24,169 nucleotides of DNA from a virus. The stretch lies in IMG/VR virus record IMGVR_UViG_3300035698_009153, positions 1-24,169 of that record; one strand, 5' to 3'. A program made the translations under genes and the position numbers. Below, piece by piece: positions 1-9,257 of this stretch. The first letter of the stretch is position 1. Each line of letters opens with the position of its first letter. Under the pieces are notes generated by a model. That model was not told where the DNA came from, did no database searches, and saw only the letters and a list, made by a program, of their open reading frames with translations.

Positions 1-1247
1 GCTGTGCCATTCCAAACACCGGTTGTTATAGTCCCTAATGTTGTTATGCTCGCCTGACCAACATAAGCCGCGTCAATATCAACAATCGGATTAGCCGCGT
101 CACTAGCATCAACTGAAATCCTATTACTTGTTCCTACTACGCTATCAACTGTTCCAGATACAGCAGGAGTAGACCACGTGCCATCACCGCGCCAGAAAGT
201 TGTGCCACTTGCACCAGTGCCGCTATTTAAATTAGTTGTTGGTAAGTTGCCAGCTACATAATTAGCTAAGTCAACCCCTGTGCCTTCCCAAACGCCAGTA
301 GCAATAGTGCCAACCGTAGTAATTGTTGCCTGACCAACATAAGCCGCGTCAATATCAACAATCGGATTAGCCGCGTCACTAGCATCAACACTTACACGAC
401 TTGCCGTGCCCACTACAGTATCAACTGTTCCACCACCTGCCGCTGATGACCACGTGCCATCACCGCGCAAATAATTTGTTGCACCTGGCGTTCCTGTTGC
501 TGTAATCCCACCGATAGGCAGTGATAAAGCGTTTGTTAAAGTTAGTGAAGCTGGCGTACCCATTGCTAAACCATCCGGAAGCGTAGTACTTATACTTGGT
601 ATTCCCGAAGCTGAAGTGACTAAAACCCCATCATTGCCGGTTGGCAACCCTGTAACAGTATTACTTGCACTTGAAAAAAGAAGTCGGTTAACTGGGTATG
701 TATCAGCAAAAGTACTTGTTGATACTAACCAATTTGTGCCATTGCTTCGCTGAATAGTACCAGCTGCGCCAGCTGTGATTGGAAACACTGAGGCTGACCA
801 TGCCGGTGCATTACCGTTTACACTTGTTAACACTAATCCTGTTACAGCAGGATTTACTAACATGCTTGGTACGCCTAAACTATCAGTAACTAAAACTCCA
901 CCATTGGTACTAGTCAGACCACTAACTGTTGTTCCAGTAGAGGCATATAGAGCTAACTCATTTGCTAACCCTGCCGTAACTGCACCAGATGAAGCTTGAG
1001 AAGTTAATGACCATTCGCCAGAACCATCATACTGAACATCATAAAAAGAGGTGCTACTATCTAAACTGCCCGGTGTAACGTTAGTTGAAACTAATGCAAC
1101 ATCAGTTGTCTGCAATTGTGATTTAAGTGTATTTAAAAAACCAGGCGCAAGAACCCTAGCAACGCTACTATCAGTTTCTACATATACAATTCTTGGCTTT
1201 ACATCTACCAAACCAACAACAAGTGCTTTAAAGGATTTAATCCCCAT
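1..1247 (-). CDS. Tail fibre-like virion protein, C-terminus beyond window edge
   Basis: This frame is open from an ATG at 1247 to the left edge (about 415 codons, no stop), with a good AGGAGT ribosome site 8 nt upstream. The protein is rich in Gly, Ala, Thr, Ser and Val and low in charge. It contains repeated phrases such as LRGDGTWS and IDAAYVGQ followed by LGTITTGVW, a style common in modular phage tail fibre and appendage proteins. A 92-residue module is repeated at least twice at the C-terminal end seen here (DNA offset 276 bp), and looser related motifs ([38 protein letters not shown]) precede it. Its place at the distal end of the structural operon fits a host-recognition or appendage protein. 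The family assignment rests on composition and repeat style; no catalytic domain is seen. Confidence 0.8.
   Translation of the reverse strand, partial: MGIKSFKALVVGLVDVKPRIVYVETDSSVARVLAPGFLNTLKSQLQTTDVALVSTNVTPGSLDSSTSFYDVQYDGSGEWSLTSQASSGAVTAGLANELALYASTGTTVSGLTSTNGGVLVTDSLGVPSMLVNPAVTGLVLTSVNGNAPAWSASVFPITAGAAGTIQRSNGTNWLVSTSTFADTYPVNRLLFSSASNTVTGLPTGNDGVLVTSASGIPSISTTLPDGLAMGTPASLTLTNALSLPIGGITATGTPGATNYLRGDGTWSSAAGGGTVDTVVGTASRVSVDASDAANPIVDIDAAYVGQATITTVGTIATGVWEGTGVDLANYVAGNLPTTNLNSGTGASGTTFWRGDGTWSTPAVSGTVDSVVGTSNRISVDASDAANPIVDIDAAYVGQASITTLGTITTGVWNGT
52..467 (-). repeat. 276-bp (92-codon) tandem module in tail fibre gene
   Basis: Positions 52-113 and 328-389 are identical over 62 bp, and the GDGTWS-coding segments near 175 and 451 share the same 276-bp offset. 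The period is an exact multiple of three, so the repeat is a protein module. The high DNA identity points to recent duplication or ongoing recombination. More copies may lie beyond the left edge. Confidence 0.85.
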
Positions 1248-1297
1248 CTTTGAGACTCCTGTCTATTTTAACCATCTATCCGTGATGGCTATTATGA

Positions 1298-1639
1298 TTA
1301 CTTAGTGCTTCTTAGTGAGTAAAAACTTACTCCAACCTCAGCACCACTACCAGCAGTGATAAAATGCAAAACATCATCCGCTTTTACATCGCGACACTTT
1401 GGGTTTAACTCTGAATCAGTAACAGTAAAAGTTGCACCAGCAACCGTTGCTGTAGCGTTTAATGCTACCCAAACATCTTGCCCAGAAGCATAAGAAAAAA
1501 CCGCTTTAAATCGCGGTGCGCTACCAGGAATAGTTAAAGTCTGCTCCGTTGAGGTGGCTAAAAGTGTGTCATATTTAGTGTCTGAAAATGGTAAACCAAA
1601 GTCATCTGTGCGCTCTTGTGATATATATTTAACTGTCAT
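1298..1639 (-). CDS. Small virion-associated protein, unknown (113 aa)
   Basis: The ATG at 1639 is preceded by AAGGAT. The protein has no membrane segment or signal peptide. It is predicted to be mostly beta-strand, with alternating hydrophobic/polar stretches such as RFKAVFSYASGQDVWVALN and ending VGVSFYSLRSTK. It lies between the two tail fibre-like genes in the same direction, with about 40 nt on either side, so it is probably co-transcribed with them. The likely roles are a small tail or appendage component, or a fibre assembly/cap protein. I do not recognise a specific family. Confidence 0.75.
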   Translation of the reverse strand: MTVKYISQERTDDFGLPFSDTKYDTLLATSTEQTLTIPGSAPRFKAVFSYASGQDVWVALNATATVAGATFTVTDSELNPKCRDVKADDVLHFITAGSGAEVGVSFYSLRSTK

Positions 1640-1679
1640 TCTAAATCCTTTTATATTTAATACTTAAAATTATACTACA

Positions 1680-3893
1680 TTATGAAACAATACCTAGTCT
1701 AGCATCAGCTGTATATTGAAATATAATTACGCCTCTTCTGGCTACGCCTGCTGCCGTTTTAAGTGCTGTGCTACTTACAGGCAAACAAAAAAGTGCTTTA
1801 CTGTTCTTTGCGTTTTGCGAGAAGAAAGTAGCAAAAGCTACATCCGAGGGCGCAGAGGCAGCAGTAGTTGATACCATATCAGCTGAAACACTATTGATTG
1901 TGCCAACTATAGAATAAAATATAATTAATGGGGCTGCTGCACGTTTTGGCGTAATGAATCCTAAGCTAAAGTGAGTAGCGTACATAGCTCCACTTTCGGA
2001 ATATTGGAATCTAGATAACGCGCCATTTCTTGTTGATGTTGCCGCTGCTACACTTGAGTCATAGCTTTTTTCATAATAAGTTTGACACTCATCTAGAACA
2101 GCAGCTTTAGTTTGCGGTGCTGGTCTAGTTGGTATATCACCTTTTACTAAACTGATAGAATCAACCGTTATAACTGAACCTGTAGTAGGACACTCAAAAG
2201 TAACAACCATAGCAAAATTATTAGTTGCGTCTATTGCAGTAGAGTCTGTGACTTCCCAACCATTAAAACCATAATCAATACCTGTGTTAAGCTCGCTTAA
2301 AGTACTGTAAGATTTCAATGTTGCTTTAGCAGTTGGTAAATTACTGCGTGGTATTTCTTCCCAATCTACAGCTGCTAAAGTGAAAATTCCACTTGCTGCC
2401 ACACTACCAATCGTACTGCCGCTTGCCGGTGTAGTTAAATCTATAGTAGGAATAACTCCAGAATTATTAGAGCGATATAAATAAACTCTAGCTGTGACCG
2501 CCCCACCTGCTGATGTTCTAAATGCAGACACATTTACTGACAACTTATTAGTTAGGATTGCCCTAGCTTCATCACCACCTAGATACTGAATAAAATAAAA
2601 CGCTTCATTTGCACTAGCTGTTGTACATTGAATCCCATTAGTATCAGCGTTTCTTACAACTGCTATATTACCAACTAAAGATTCAGCAATTGTTTGATCC
2701 CAAATATACGCAGGATTGACAGTTAATGTTTGTGTCGCCCCCCCAAATTGAGCAGGATTAAGAGGGAAATCCCAACCTGTCATCATACTTGATACTGTTT
2801 TATTAGATAAGCGTGGTATAAAGTAATCACCCATCAAAGCTTGTTCGCGATTTGATGAACGCCTTTGATAAGTAATGCTATCTACATCAATATCAGCATT
2901 TGAAACAGGCAAGACTTGAAAGCTCGTAACATTAATAGATTTATTTGCTGGGGTAACTATTTCAAGATAAATATCTATAAAGCCCTCTTTGCCAGATTGA
3001 GAATTAGCCGACACCGGCATAATAATAGCCTCTGCGCTGCCGTATAAAGCTAACCCAGTTGAAGCCGCTGAAGTACTAATTAAATCAATAGGCGTACCAC
3101 CGTTAGACTCACTATAAACAACTTTAAATGGTATTGCCGTTGATATACCTTGTGCAACAACACTAGCAATTAAGTAACGCGTATTAACACTGTCAGATTC
3201 CCAAAGCCCTGAATTATCATCAAATCTTTGACGTAATCGACAAATAGTAACCCCTGCACCGCAATTAATAGTTAAATAATAAGGTGGCTGTGTAATAAAA
3301 TTAGAAGCACCGGCAACAGCAACCCTTGTTACCGTAATAACTCCTGTCCCTGAAGCAACTACAGCCCAATCTGGCGCAATAGGGAAAACCTGATCTGAAT
3401 TATTTACCGTCAAATCCATAGTTTCACCATTACCCAAAAATACACGGCTAAATTGTGGGTTAGATATTTGATTTTCTGCTGAGTCTAACTCTTCTAAAGC
3501 ATCGCTAGCAGCAGTTAAATTGGGAACTGCTTCGCGTGTCCACTGATCCCCATTATTTGCATCTTTACATACAACATAATACAAATCTAAAGTGTCGTCA
3601 GTAGGTGAATCACTAGGTGTACCAACGTAAGGATAATAATAAACCGCAATTGGGTTGTTATTACCATCAGTAACCTGACCGGAATTATTCAAGGTTAAAG
3701 TTGAACCAAGTGAAGCATAAGTATAATTTGGCTCTGTTCCACTTAAAGTATAAACAAGCTTGTTCGTTGTTCTGCTGCCAAAATCATCACGGAAAAACTC
3801 AATAGTTCCACCTGCCAAAGGCTCGCCTGTTATCTTATCAACAAAATATTCATTTAATGATATCGCTGTATATAACTTAGAATTTAACGCCAT
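1680..3893 (-). CDS. Tail fibre/spike-type receptor-binding protein (737 aa)
   Basis: Starts at the ATG at 3893 with AAGGAT 10 nt upstream. Residues 1-110 (VDKITGEPLAGGTIEFFRDD, then a YTYASLGSTLTLNNSGQVTD segment) resemble the N-terminal virion-attachment modules of podovirus tail proteins. The middle (about 140-580) is beta-rich and looks like one or more carbohydrate-binding jelly-roll domains. Around residue 600 comes DECQTYYEKSYD, a motif frequent near the C-terminus of phage tail fibre proteins, followed by a final beta-rich domain. It follows the ejection-protein genes at the position of the P22 tailspike (gene 9). No parallel beta-helix endorhamnosidase signature is evident, so it may bind the host without cleaving surface polysaccharide. 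Receptor binding is inferred from position and domain style. Confidence 0.8.
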   Translation of the reverse strand: MALNSKLYTAISLNEYFVDKITGEPLAGGTIEFFRDDFGSRTTNKLVYTLSGTEPNYTYASLGSTLTLNNSGQVTDGNNNPIAVYYYPYVGTPSDSPTDDTLDLYYVVCKDANNGDQWTREAVPNLTAASDALEELDSAENQISNPQFSRVFLGNGETMDLTVNNSDQVFPIAPDWAVVASGTGVITVTRVAVAGASNFITQPPYYLTINCGAGVTICRLRQRFDDNSGLWESDSVNTRYLIASVVAQGISTAIPFKVVYSESNGGTPIDLISTSAASTGLALYGSAEAIIMPVSANSQSGKEGFIDIYLEIVTPANKSINVTSFQVLPVSNADIDVDSITYQRRSSNREQALMGDYFIPRLSNKTVSSMMTGWDFPLNPAQFGGATQTLTVNPAYIWDQTIAESLVGNIAVVRNADTNGIQCTTASANEAFYFIQYLGGDEARAILTNKLSVNVSAFRTSAGGAVTARVYLYRSNNSGVIPTIDLTTPASGSTIGSVAASGIFTLAAVDWEEIPRSNLPTAKATLKSYSTLSELNTGIDYGFNGWEVTDSTAIDATNNFAMVVTFECPTTGSVITVDSISLVKGDIPTRPAPQTKAAVLDECQTYYEKSYDSSVAAATSTRNGALSRFQYSESGAMYATHFSLGFITPKRAAAPLIIFYSIVGTINSVSADMVSTTAASAPSDVAFATFFSQNAKNSKALFCLPVSSTALKTAAGVARRGVIIFQYTADARLGIVS

Positions 3894-3917
3894 TATTTTT
3901 TATCCTTATCACTTCCA

Positions 3918-3944
3918 ATCTGCGTTGCAATCTGCGTTGCAGAT
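3918..3944. repeat. Tandem 12-bp repeat with perfect 6-bp inverted repeat
   Basis: ATCTGCGTTGCA occurs twice in tandem (3918-3929, 3930-3941). The second copy runs into GAT and forms ATCTGC-GTT-GCAGAT (3930-3944). It sits in the roughly 100-bp gap between the gp16-like gene and the tail fibre gene. A small RNA hairpin or a regulatory site is possible. There is no U-tract, so it is not a classical terminator. Confidence 0.6.
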
Positions 3945-3996
3945 ATCATTTTAATTAATTTATCTTTTCAGCTTTATTACTATTAAGGTTATCAAT

Positions 3997-6054
3997 CTAC
4001 TTTTTGATGTTCTCACGCTTAGATACGATCGGCTTTTTCTTGTTAAGTTTTAATTCATTCTTAATCATCTTTTCAACTATCTTCTTTCTAAATACCGGTG
4101 AAGATAATTTTTGATTTAAAAATCTTGCTAAACCAATTCCAGCTGGGATGGCTGCCGCACCACCAGCGGTTGCACCTAGCACACCACTCAAAACACCACT
4201 CGCTAAACCGCCAATTGTGCCGCCAGCACCACCACCCATTAAAGCCAGTGTAGCCAAAGTCCTAGCACCAGTCTTAGGACTAGCCATCGCTGAAAAAGCC
4301 TCCGGGTTCATTTTTACTAACTTAGAATAATCATCTAGTTTTTTTATATTGCCCTCAGATAATAATACTTCTCTTTGCCTACTTCCTAATTTCTTATGTA
4401 ATGTTCTAAGTGCTTGGGGTTTTAACTTGTTCTCTGAGAATGCCGAGGCAAAATATTCGCTAGCCACTAAGCCTTTTTTGTTATCTGGCAGTGCATTCAT
4501 TAAAGGTTCAAGTAAATTAGCCCTGTCTGATTTATTGCCAGTCCTTAAGAAATCCTGAACTACCATATCACTATCAGCATGACCCTTTACTATCTTCTTA
4601 ATTTTAGGGTCTAGAAATTTTGCATATTCATCTTTATAAAAATTAAAAGCATCATCCCTTAATTTTTTTAAATTTGCCGACCCTTTATTCTCTATAGAGC
4701 TTTCTATATCTTTTACTAATGCATCCTGTAGCCTTCTAAAGGTTTTATATTTATCTGTCTCGCCTTTCCTGTAAGCTTCATACGAAATATCACCAAGGCG
4801 ACCACGTAAAGTATCAGCTTCTTTTAAACTAAACTCTTTCTTTATCTCTGCACCAGTAGCCGGATTTATTCTTTTTGGTTCGTTTATTCTTGCAACTTTT
4901 TTAAGATAATTAAGATCGGCTTCTCCTACTAAGCCTTGAACAGCGGCATCATTTGCAGCCTCACTTACTAAATCCGCTGCTGCTTTTTCAAATGAATTAC
5001 GACTAGTTCTAACACCCTCTTTTTCTGCTGCGGTATTTAATTTAATAAACTTAGCATTCTTCTCACCTGTTACTTTCTTCGCTGATTCTTGAACCCCTTT
5101 TACAATCTGCTTACCTCTGTCTTCAACTACCACGCCACCAGTTAAAGATTTATATATTTTCCCACCTTCTTTTGTTATCTCTTCGCCAGTCTTTTGAAAC
5201 CCTTCTTTTACTCCAGAAAAAGGTGTTGAACCTAATATTTCTATCTGTCCCTCTTTCAATGACGGTGAATCTAGAATCTCCCCTAATGGTGTTTGACTTT
5301 TACCTGCTATATTTGTATTGCTTACTATTTCTTCTATTGGTAATTCACCCCTGAAAGCTTTTGAAGGTGACAGCTTATCTAATTGCTCACCCCCTTTTTT
5401 TATAGCACTAAGGCCAGAGTCAGCAATTCTAGCTGAGGCTTTTTGTAAACCTCTTATTGCCCCTGGTGCTTTAAAAGGTGTAAGCAGTGAGCCACCAAGC
5501 TGTAACAATTCATCCCCTTCTTGATCTTCACCTAATACTTTCTTTTGTAAACCAGTGTCACCAATTGTTAATGCTTCGGGGATATTAGATAATAACTTAC
5601 CGATACCACCGCCAGCATTTTTTAACATAAAGCTAGATAGCTCCAAAGGGAAGTTGAATAAACTTTTACCACCAGTAGCTAAACCAGCACCGACATCTAA
5701 TGCCGCTCTAGCAGTGTCTTTTTGCACTAAATCTGCGCTTTGCTGCGCCATTTCAGGAGATCTACGAATAAAACCTTTTAAGCCTTCGTAAATATCTTGC
5801 CCACCCTTATACATACCTTGTGCATTTTGTTTGAATGCAGAAAGAGGATCTAGATCACGTTCTTGTTCTTCAGGTGTGATGTTGTCTCTGTATTCGCTTG
5901 TATCACTTCCTATTCTTGCCTTTAATTGATCTAAATATCCCTGCTCTGGCTCGGGCGCATTAAGCTGCGTTAGTATCTCAGGGTTAGTAACTTTTGTACC
6001 CTCTTGTGGGGCATTAAGCTGCGCTAATATCTCTGGTTTTGTGACTCTAGCCAT
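3997..6054 (-). CDS. gp16-like DNA ejection (injection) protein, about 685 aa
   Basis: Large protein in the P22 gene 16 position, after gp7- and gp20-like genes. It begins with two short tandem units, VTKPEILAQLNAP and VTNPEILTQLNAP, of the (V/I)TxPxxLxQLN type seen at the N-terminus of podovirus internal virion proteins. A long helical, charged body follows. The end (about residues 615-665) is very Gly/Ala-rich and hydrophobic, with a lysine-rich tail ending SKRENIKK. A membrane-active C-terminus fits a protein ejected from the capsid to help DNA cross the host envelope. I place the start at the ATG at 6054, which overlaps the previous stop as TAATG. An in-frame ATG at 6066 (adding MAHI) is possible, but its GGGGA lies directly against the codon. 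Confidence 0.8.
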   Translation of the reverse strand: MARVTKPEILAQLNAPQEGTKVTNPEILTQLNAPEPEQGYLDQLKARIGSDTSEYRDNITPEEQERDLDPLSAFKQNAQGMYKGGQDIYEGLKGFIRRSPEMAQQSADLVQKDTARAALDVGAGLATGGKSLFNFPLELSSFMLKNAGGGIGKLLSNIPEALTIGDTGLQKKVLGEDQEGDELLQLGGSLLTPFKAPGAIRGLQKASARIADSGLSAIKKGGEQLDKLSPSKAFRGELPIEEIVSNTNIAGKSQTPLGEILDSPSLKEGQIEILGSTPFSGVKEGFQKTGEEITKEGGKIYKSLTGGVVVEDRGKQIVKGVQESAKKVTGEKNAKFIKLNTAAEKEGVRTSRNSFEKAAADLVSEAANDAAVQGLVGEADLNYLKKVARINEPKRINPATGAEIKKEFSLKEADTLRGRLGDISYEAYRKGETDKYKTFRRLQDALVKDIESSIENKGSANLKKLRDDAFNFYKDEYAKFLDPKIKKIVKGHADSDMVVQDFLRTGNKSDRANLLEPLMNALPDNKKGLVASEYFASAFSENKLKPQALRTLHKKLGSRQREVLLSEGNIKKLDDYSKLVKMNPEAFSAMASPKTGARTLATLALMGGGAGGTIGGLASGVLSGVLGATAGGAAAIPAGIGLARFLNQKLSSPVFRKKIVEKMIKNELKLNKKKPIVSKRENIKK

Positions 6055-6854
6055 TATGTGTGCCATTCCCCATCTTTTTTATAATACTCAACGCCATTAA
6101 TAGTTCTAGATTCCGTTGGTTGCTGTGCTTTATCAACACCTGGCCTCCCTTCTTTATGGACTTCTTTCATTTCTTGCATTAAGACTTGAAGCCTTTCTTG
6201 GTAAGCTTCAGCAGATTCAAGAAACCCTTTTGTAAATAATTCACGCGCTTTTGTATTATTTGATTCTGTATTATCCCACTTAAGAGCTTTTTTATAAGAA
6301 TCAGCTGCACGAAGAATAAAAGAATCTCTTTTCTTAGCTCTGTTTGGTGTAACCATATCTACAACCCCCAAATGCAAATCCATAAGTCCTTTGATTGGCT
6401 CGAAAGACTTACCAGCTGAGTAACTGGCTTCTTGAAGCTTAGTGTTGTAACTATCTGAGCCAAATTCTCGCTCGTTCATTTTCTTTTGAACGTCTATCTT
6501 GTTCGCTGTGTCTAGTTTTCTTTGCTGAACCTGATCTGGGGTTAGCTCAGATAAACCTAGCAACTTACGCATATCTGAGTCGCCAGCATTACCACCTGCA
6601 TTACCACCTGCATTACCTTCACCGGAAAGCTCACGAGCTAAATACTTTTGAAGCATCTTCGCTTGATAAGCTTGAGCATTTGCCTTACCTGTGTTGGCTG
6701 TAGTTAATGCGTTAGCTAGTCTCATTTCTTCAGGCTTGCCAACTATGTTCGCGCCCTCTTGAAAACCTGCGCTAAGTTTTTCCATTAAACTGGCTAAAGG
6801 ATGATCTACCATTGGTAAATTAGACCCTGCACTAAACCCTGATTCAAAACCCAT
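6054..6854 (-). CDS. gp20-like DNA ejection protein (266 aa)
   Basis: The ATG at 6854 has a strong GAGGGG site 7 nt upstream. The protein is mainly helical, Ala/Lys/Glu-rich and without membrane segments. It has a short tandem GNAGGNAGGNAG linker near residue 80, with matching 12-bp DNA repeats around 6590-6620. The gene lies between the gp7-like and gp16-like genes, 12 nt after the former and overlapping the latter at TAATG. It is shorter than P22 gp20 (471 aa). Assignment as an ejection protein comes from synteny and composition rather than a recognised motif. Confidence 0.65.
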   Translation of the reverse strand: MGFESGFSAGSNLPMVDHPLASLMEKLSAGFQEGANIVGKPEEMRLANALTTANTGKANAQAYQAKMLQKYLARELSGEGNAGGNAGGNAGDSDMRKLLGLSELTPDQVQQRKLDTANKIDVQKKMNEREFGSDSYNTKLQEASYSAGKSFEPIKGLMDLHLGVVDMVTPNRAKKRDSFILRAADSYKKALKWDNTESNNTKARELFTKGFLESAEAYQERLQVLMQEMKEVHKEGRPGVDKAQQPTESRTINGVEYYKKDGEWHT

Positions 6855-6866
6855 AATTTACCCCTC

Positions 6867-7472
6867 TTATTTCATCCAAGCTTGTAATCCTGGCGCGCCA
6901 CCTGTTGCCAAGGCCGCCCCACCACCTGCCACACCACCAGCTAAACCACCTAGAGCCTGCATTAACTGCGCTCTTTGTCTGTTTGACTCTTGCGCGCTTT
7001 GACTCGCCAACCCTGCTTGCGTGCCATATACCCCAGCTTGTCCACCTGCTGCTTGCAAACCACCCTGGAATAAAGCATTCTGCCCTTGCATGCCCTTATC
7101 TAAAAGACCCGTAGCATTATTAAAATACTGCTGCATATCTTCACCTTGCAGCATTGCAGCAATCTTAGCCTGGTTCATTACATCCTGCTCACCGCCTCGC
7201 ATTCCACCAGCAGCAGCAGTAGCAGAGGCAGCTTTTAAAGCCTGGTCTGATTTTAATTTATAACCTTCGGACTGATTATAACCGCCCATTAATTTTTCTA
7301 AATACGCGCCAGGGTCATTCATTAAATCACTGCTTGTACGCCCATACTGATTAGCAGCGGTCTGACCCTGCTCAGCATAAGGTTTATAGGCTTGCTGCGC
7401 TTGCTCCATATAAGGTGCGGCATCTTTCGCAGCGTTTCGTTGTTTTCCAATTAAATAATCCATTAATGGCAT
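6867..7472 (-). CDS. gp7-like DNA transfer/ejection protein (201 aa)
   Basis: Starts at the ATG at 7472 (AAGGA 7 nt upstream). The protein is rich in Ala, Gly and Gln and helical. It contains the segment SEGYKLKSDQALKAASATAA followed by GGMRGGEQD, the arrangement typical of P22 gp7-type proteins, then many Gln/Gly-rich heptad-like stretches and a hydrophobic Gly/Ala C-terminus (about residues 170-195). P22 gp7 is 229 aa. In that family the protein is packaged in the head and ejected with the DNA. It is the first gene of the three-gene ejection set here. Confidence 0.8.
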   Translation of the reverse strand: MPLMDYLIGKQRNAAKDAAPYMEQAQQAYKPYAEQGQTAANQYGRTSSDLMNDPGAYLEKLMGGYNQSEGYKLKSDQALKAASATAAAGGMRGGEQDVMNQAKIAAMLQGEDMQQYFNNATGLLDKGMQGQNALFQGGLQAAGGQAGVYGTQAGLASQSAQESNRQRAQLMQALGGLAGGVAGGGAALATGGAPGLQAWMK

Positions 7473-7481
7473 GATATATCC

Positions 7482-7769
7482 TTATGTGCTTATAATTCTT
7501 TCTGATGTTCCACTGCCTGTTTTAAAATCCAACTTATTATCACTTGAGTTATACCAAATTGTTCCACGTGGAACATCGTCACTATTTAGTAACACTGCGA
7601 TTTCTGCTGTGGTCTTTAATGGTAGCTGCCATCCTTGATTAGCCTGTGTTACAACCTGATTCAATGATTGAAATGCTTGATCGTTATATAAAACAGCTTC
7701 ATTTGTTAGGTTTCCTTCTTTATCCGTATAATTCATATTATAGAATACCGGCAAGTCAATTACACTCAT
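7482..7769 (-). CDS. Small tail-associated protein in the gp26/gp14 position (95 aa)
   Basis: The start is the ATG at 7769, overlapping the upstream stop as TGATG, with GAGGTG just upstream; the TTG two bases beyond is an unlikely start. The C-terminal half (LKTTAEIAVLLNSDDVP, then GTIWYNSSDNKLDFKTG) has the pattern of a small beta module common in phage structural proteins. In P22 this position holds the tail needle (gp26) and gp14; this protein is much shorter and has no long coiled coil, so it is unlikely to be a complete needle. The coding sequence carries a perfect 16-bp parS-like palindrome at codons for DVPRGT. Confidence 0.75.
   Translation of the reverse strand: MSVIDLPVFYNMNYTDKEGNLTNEAVLYNDQAFQSLNQVVTQANQGWQLPLKTTAEIAVLLNSDDVPRGTIWYNSSDNKLDFKTGSGTSERIIST
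7560..7575. promoter_or_regulatory. parS: parS-like ParB-binding site (perfect palindrome)
   Basis: TGTTCCACGTGGAACA is a perfect 16-bp palindrome. It contains the GTTCCACGTGGAAC core of chromosomal parS sites (Pseudomonas-type) and differs from the Bacillus-type consensus TGTTTCACGTGAAACA only at the two symmetric variable positions. It lies inside a virion gene. A second match occurs at 17283-17298. No parB is visible in the window, so the reader would be a host ParB or one encoded elsewhere in this genome. Confidence 0.7.
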
Positions 7770-9244
7770 CAATACACCTCTAAAGTTCCAGACTTAACAC
7801 AAAATCTTTGCAGACCATAAAACCTAAGCAGCAAAACAACCTCGTTACAGCTTCCAAGTTCATGCCAATTAACTATATTCCTATTCTTTCCTGAGGTATT
7901 TAAAGCCCTTGAAACATAATTACTAAAAGATTCACCGCCATTCTTAGATAAAGCTAAATCAACTCTTGGCAACCTATCAGTATCAGAATCTAAGTAATTA
8001 TTTACGCCTTGTTCCATCCACAACCCAAAAGAGCCAATTCTAAATCTACTACTATCTTCTTTTCTTATTGCTTGCGTATATCGTAATCTTGGAATGATAA
8101 GACCTTTTGTGTTGTCTTCTAAGTCATAATTGTAATCAATGAACTCATCACCCATCTCATAGATGGCAGCGTTTTCAATAGATATAAAATATGTAGTATT
8201 ATTACCATATGCTATTTGTCTAGCTGGGTAGTAATTAAGCCTTTCGTCTGAGGCATTAAAAAATTTAGCAGTATTAACATCATAAAATAAAGTGAAATTA
8301 TCTAGCGAGTTAAAGAATGTTAATTGATAAAATAAATGTCCGTCCTGCTTATAGCAAAACCCTGTTGAATCAGTTGGTACTTTCACACCCTCTAGTAGCT
8401 TATCTATACCATCCGTAGATATTGATTGTGTCTGACTGCCGTTTGACACATAAATTGAACGTGTACCCTTTTCGTTTTGACCAAGCCAAAAAACTTGATT
8501 TTCGCCTGTCCCTATTGTAGCTATATTAACCACACCGTTATCTATATTAACTGATTGTGCGCGTCTATAGTTCTCTGTACCGCCTACTTGTGTCCACACC
8601 TCAGCCACTATTGAGCCAAAAACTAAAACATTATTACCAGCTCCAGGAATTCTTCTAACAGCAAGGGCTTTATCCGGCTTGGTCTGTAACAATTGTTCAC
8701 TAAAATATTGAATAGTCTTACTTGTAGCAGTATTAAAAGCAAACCATCTATGAGGGTTTAAGCTATCAGGTGCTGAAGATATTAAAAAGAAAGTATTATG
8801 ATAACTTACATGTCCTGGTGTTATCGGATTACCTGCGCCATCAACCAGGTCTTGCGTTGTAAATGCCTGGGTCACACCATAATCATAAATATACGCCTTT
8901 AAACCATCTACAATACAAATCTGCTCTGATAAATTCTCATCTATATAAACTTCACTTAACGCGGTGTTTATTGTTCCTATTTGAACTGAACTTAAATTTA
9001 ACTCTACCCTATAAACTGCCTGTCCAATCACGCCAATAAAGAAATTACCGCGACTAGAGAAAAACAATCCCCTGCCTTCGCCAGTAAAATATTCAGTTCT
9101 TCTTTTCCAGCCTGCATAGTTGCAAAGCCACCCATCAGTCTCAAACATGTTGTATGTTTTTTCAACAGAAATCTTACTATAGATACCAAAAGTTGAACCA
9201 CCAACGACATTAACCGGTATTGGCTGCGCGTTTTCTACACCCAT
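7769..9244 (-). CDS. gp10-like tail hub / packaged-DNA stabilisation protein (491 aa)
   Basis: Starts at the ATG at 9244 with AAGGAA upstream. Length and order match P22 gp10 (472 aa), which forms a hexameric ring under the gp4 adaptor and plugs the tail after packaging. Internal features agree with the family: an N-terminal segment with YNMFETDGW, repeated beta-propeller-like strands (for example FHNTFFLISSAPDSLNPHRW analogues and VFWLGQNEKGTRSIYVSNG), and a basic C-terminal domain ending in a beta-rich RFCVKSGTLEVY. Thirteen nt separate it from the adaptor gene and it is translationally coupled (TGATG) to the next gene. Family assignment is fairly secure from synteny and sequence style; no alignment was run. 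Confidence 0.85.
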   Translation of the reverse strand: MGVENAQPIPVNVVGGSTFGIYSKISVEKTYNMFETDGWLCNYAGWKRRTEYFTGEGRGLFFSSRGNFFIGVIGQAVYRVELNLSSVQIGTINTALSEVYIDENLSEQICIVDGLKAYIYDYGVTQAFTTQDLVDGAGNPITPGHVSYHNTFFLISSAPDSLNPHRWFAFNTATSKTIQYFSEQLLQTKPDKALAVRRIPGAGNNVLVFGSIVAEVWTQVGGTENYRRAQSVNIDNGVVNIATIGTGENQVFWLGQNEKGTRSIYVSNGSQTQSISTDGIDKLLEGVKVPTDSTGFCYKQDGHLFYQLTFFNSLDNFTLFYDVNTAKFFNASDERLNYYPARQIAYGNNTTYFISIENAAIYEMGDEFIDYNYDLEDNTKGLIIPRLRYTQAIRKEDSSRFRIGSFGLWMEQGVNNYLDSDTDRLPRVDLALSKNGGESFSNYVSRALNTSGKNRNIVNWHELGSCNEVVLLLRFYGLQRFCVKSGTLEVY

Positions 9245-9257
9245 TATTGTTCCTTGG

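Noticed and set aside
175-456. CACGTG cores at 175 and 451 as extra parS sites
   Set aside because: The flanks (GACCACGTGCCATC) do not match parS; both are the GDGTWS-coding part of the tail fibre repeat.
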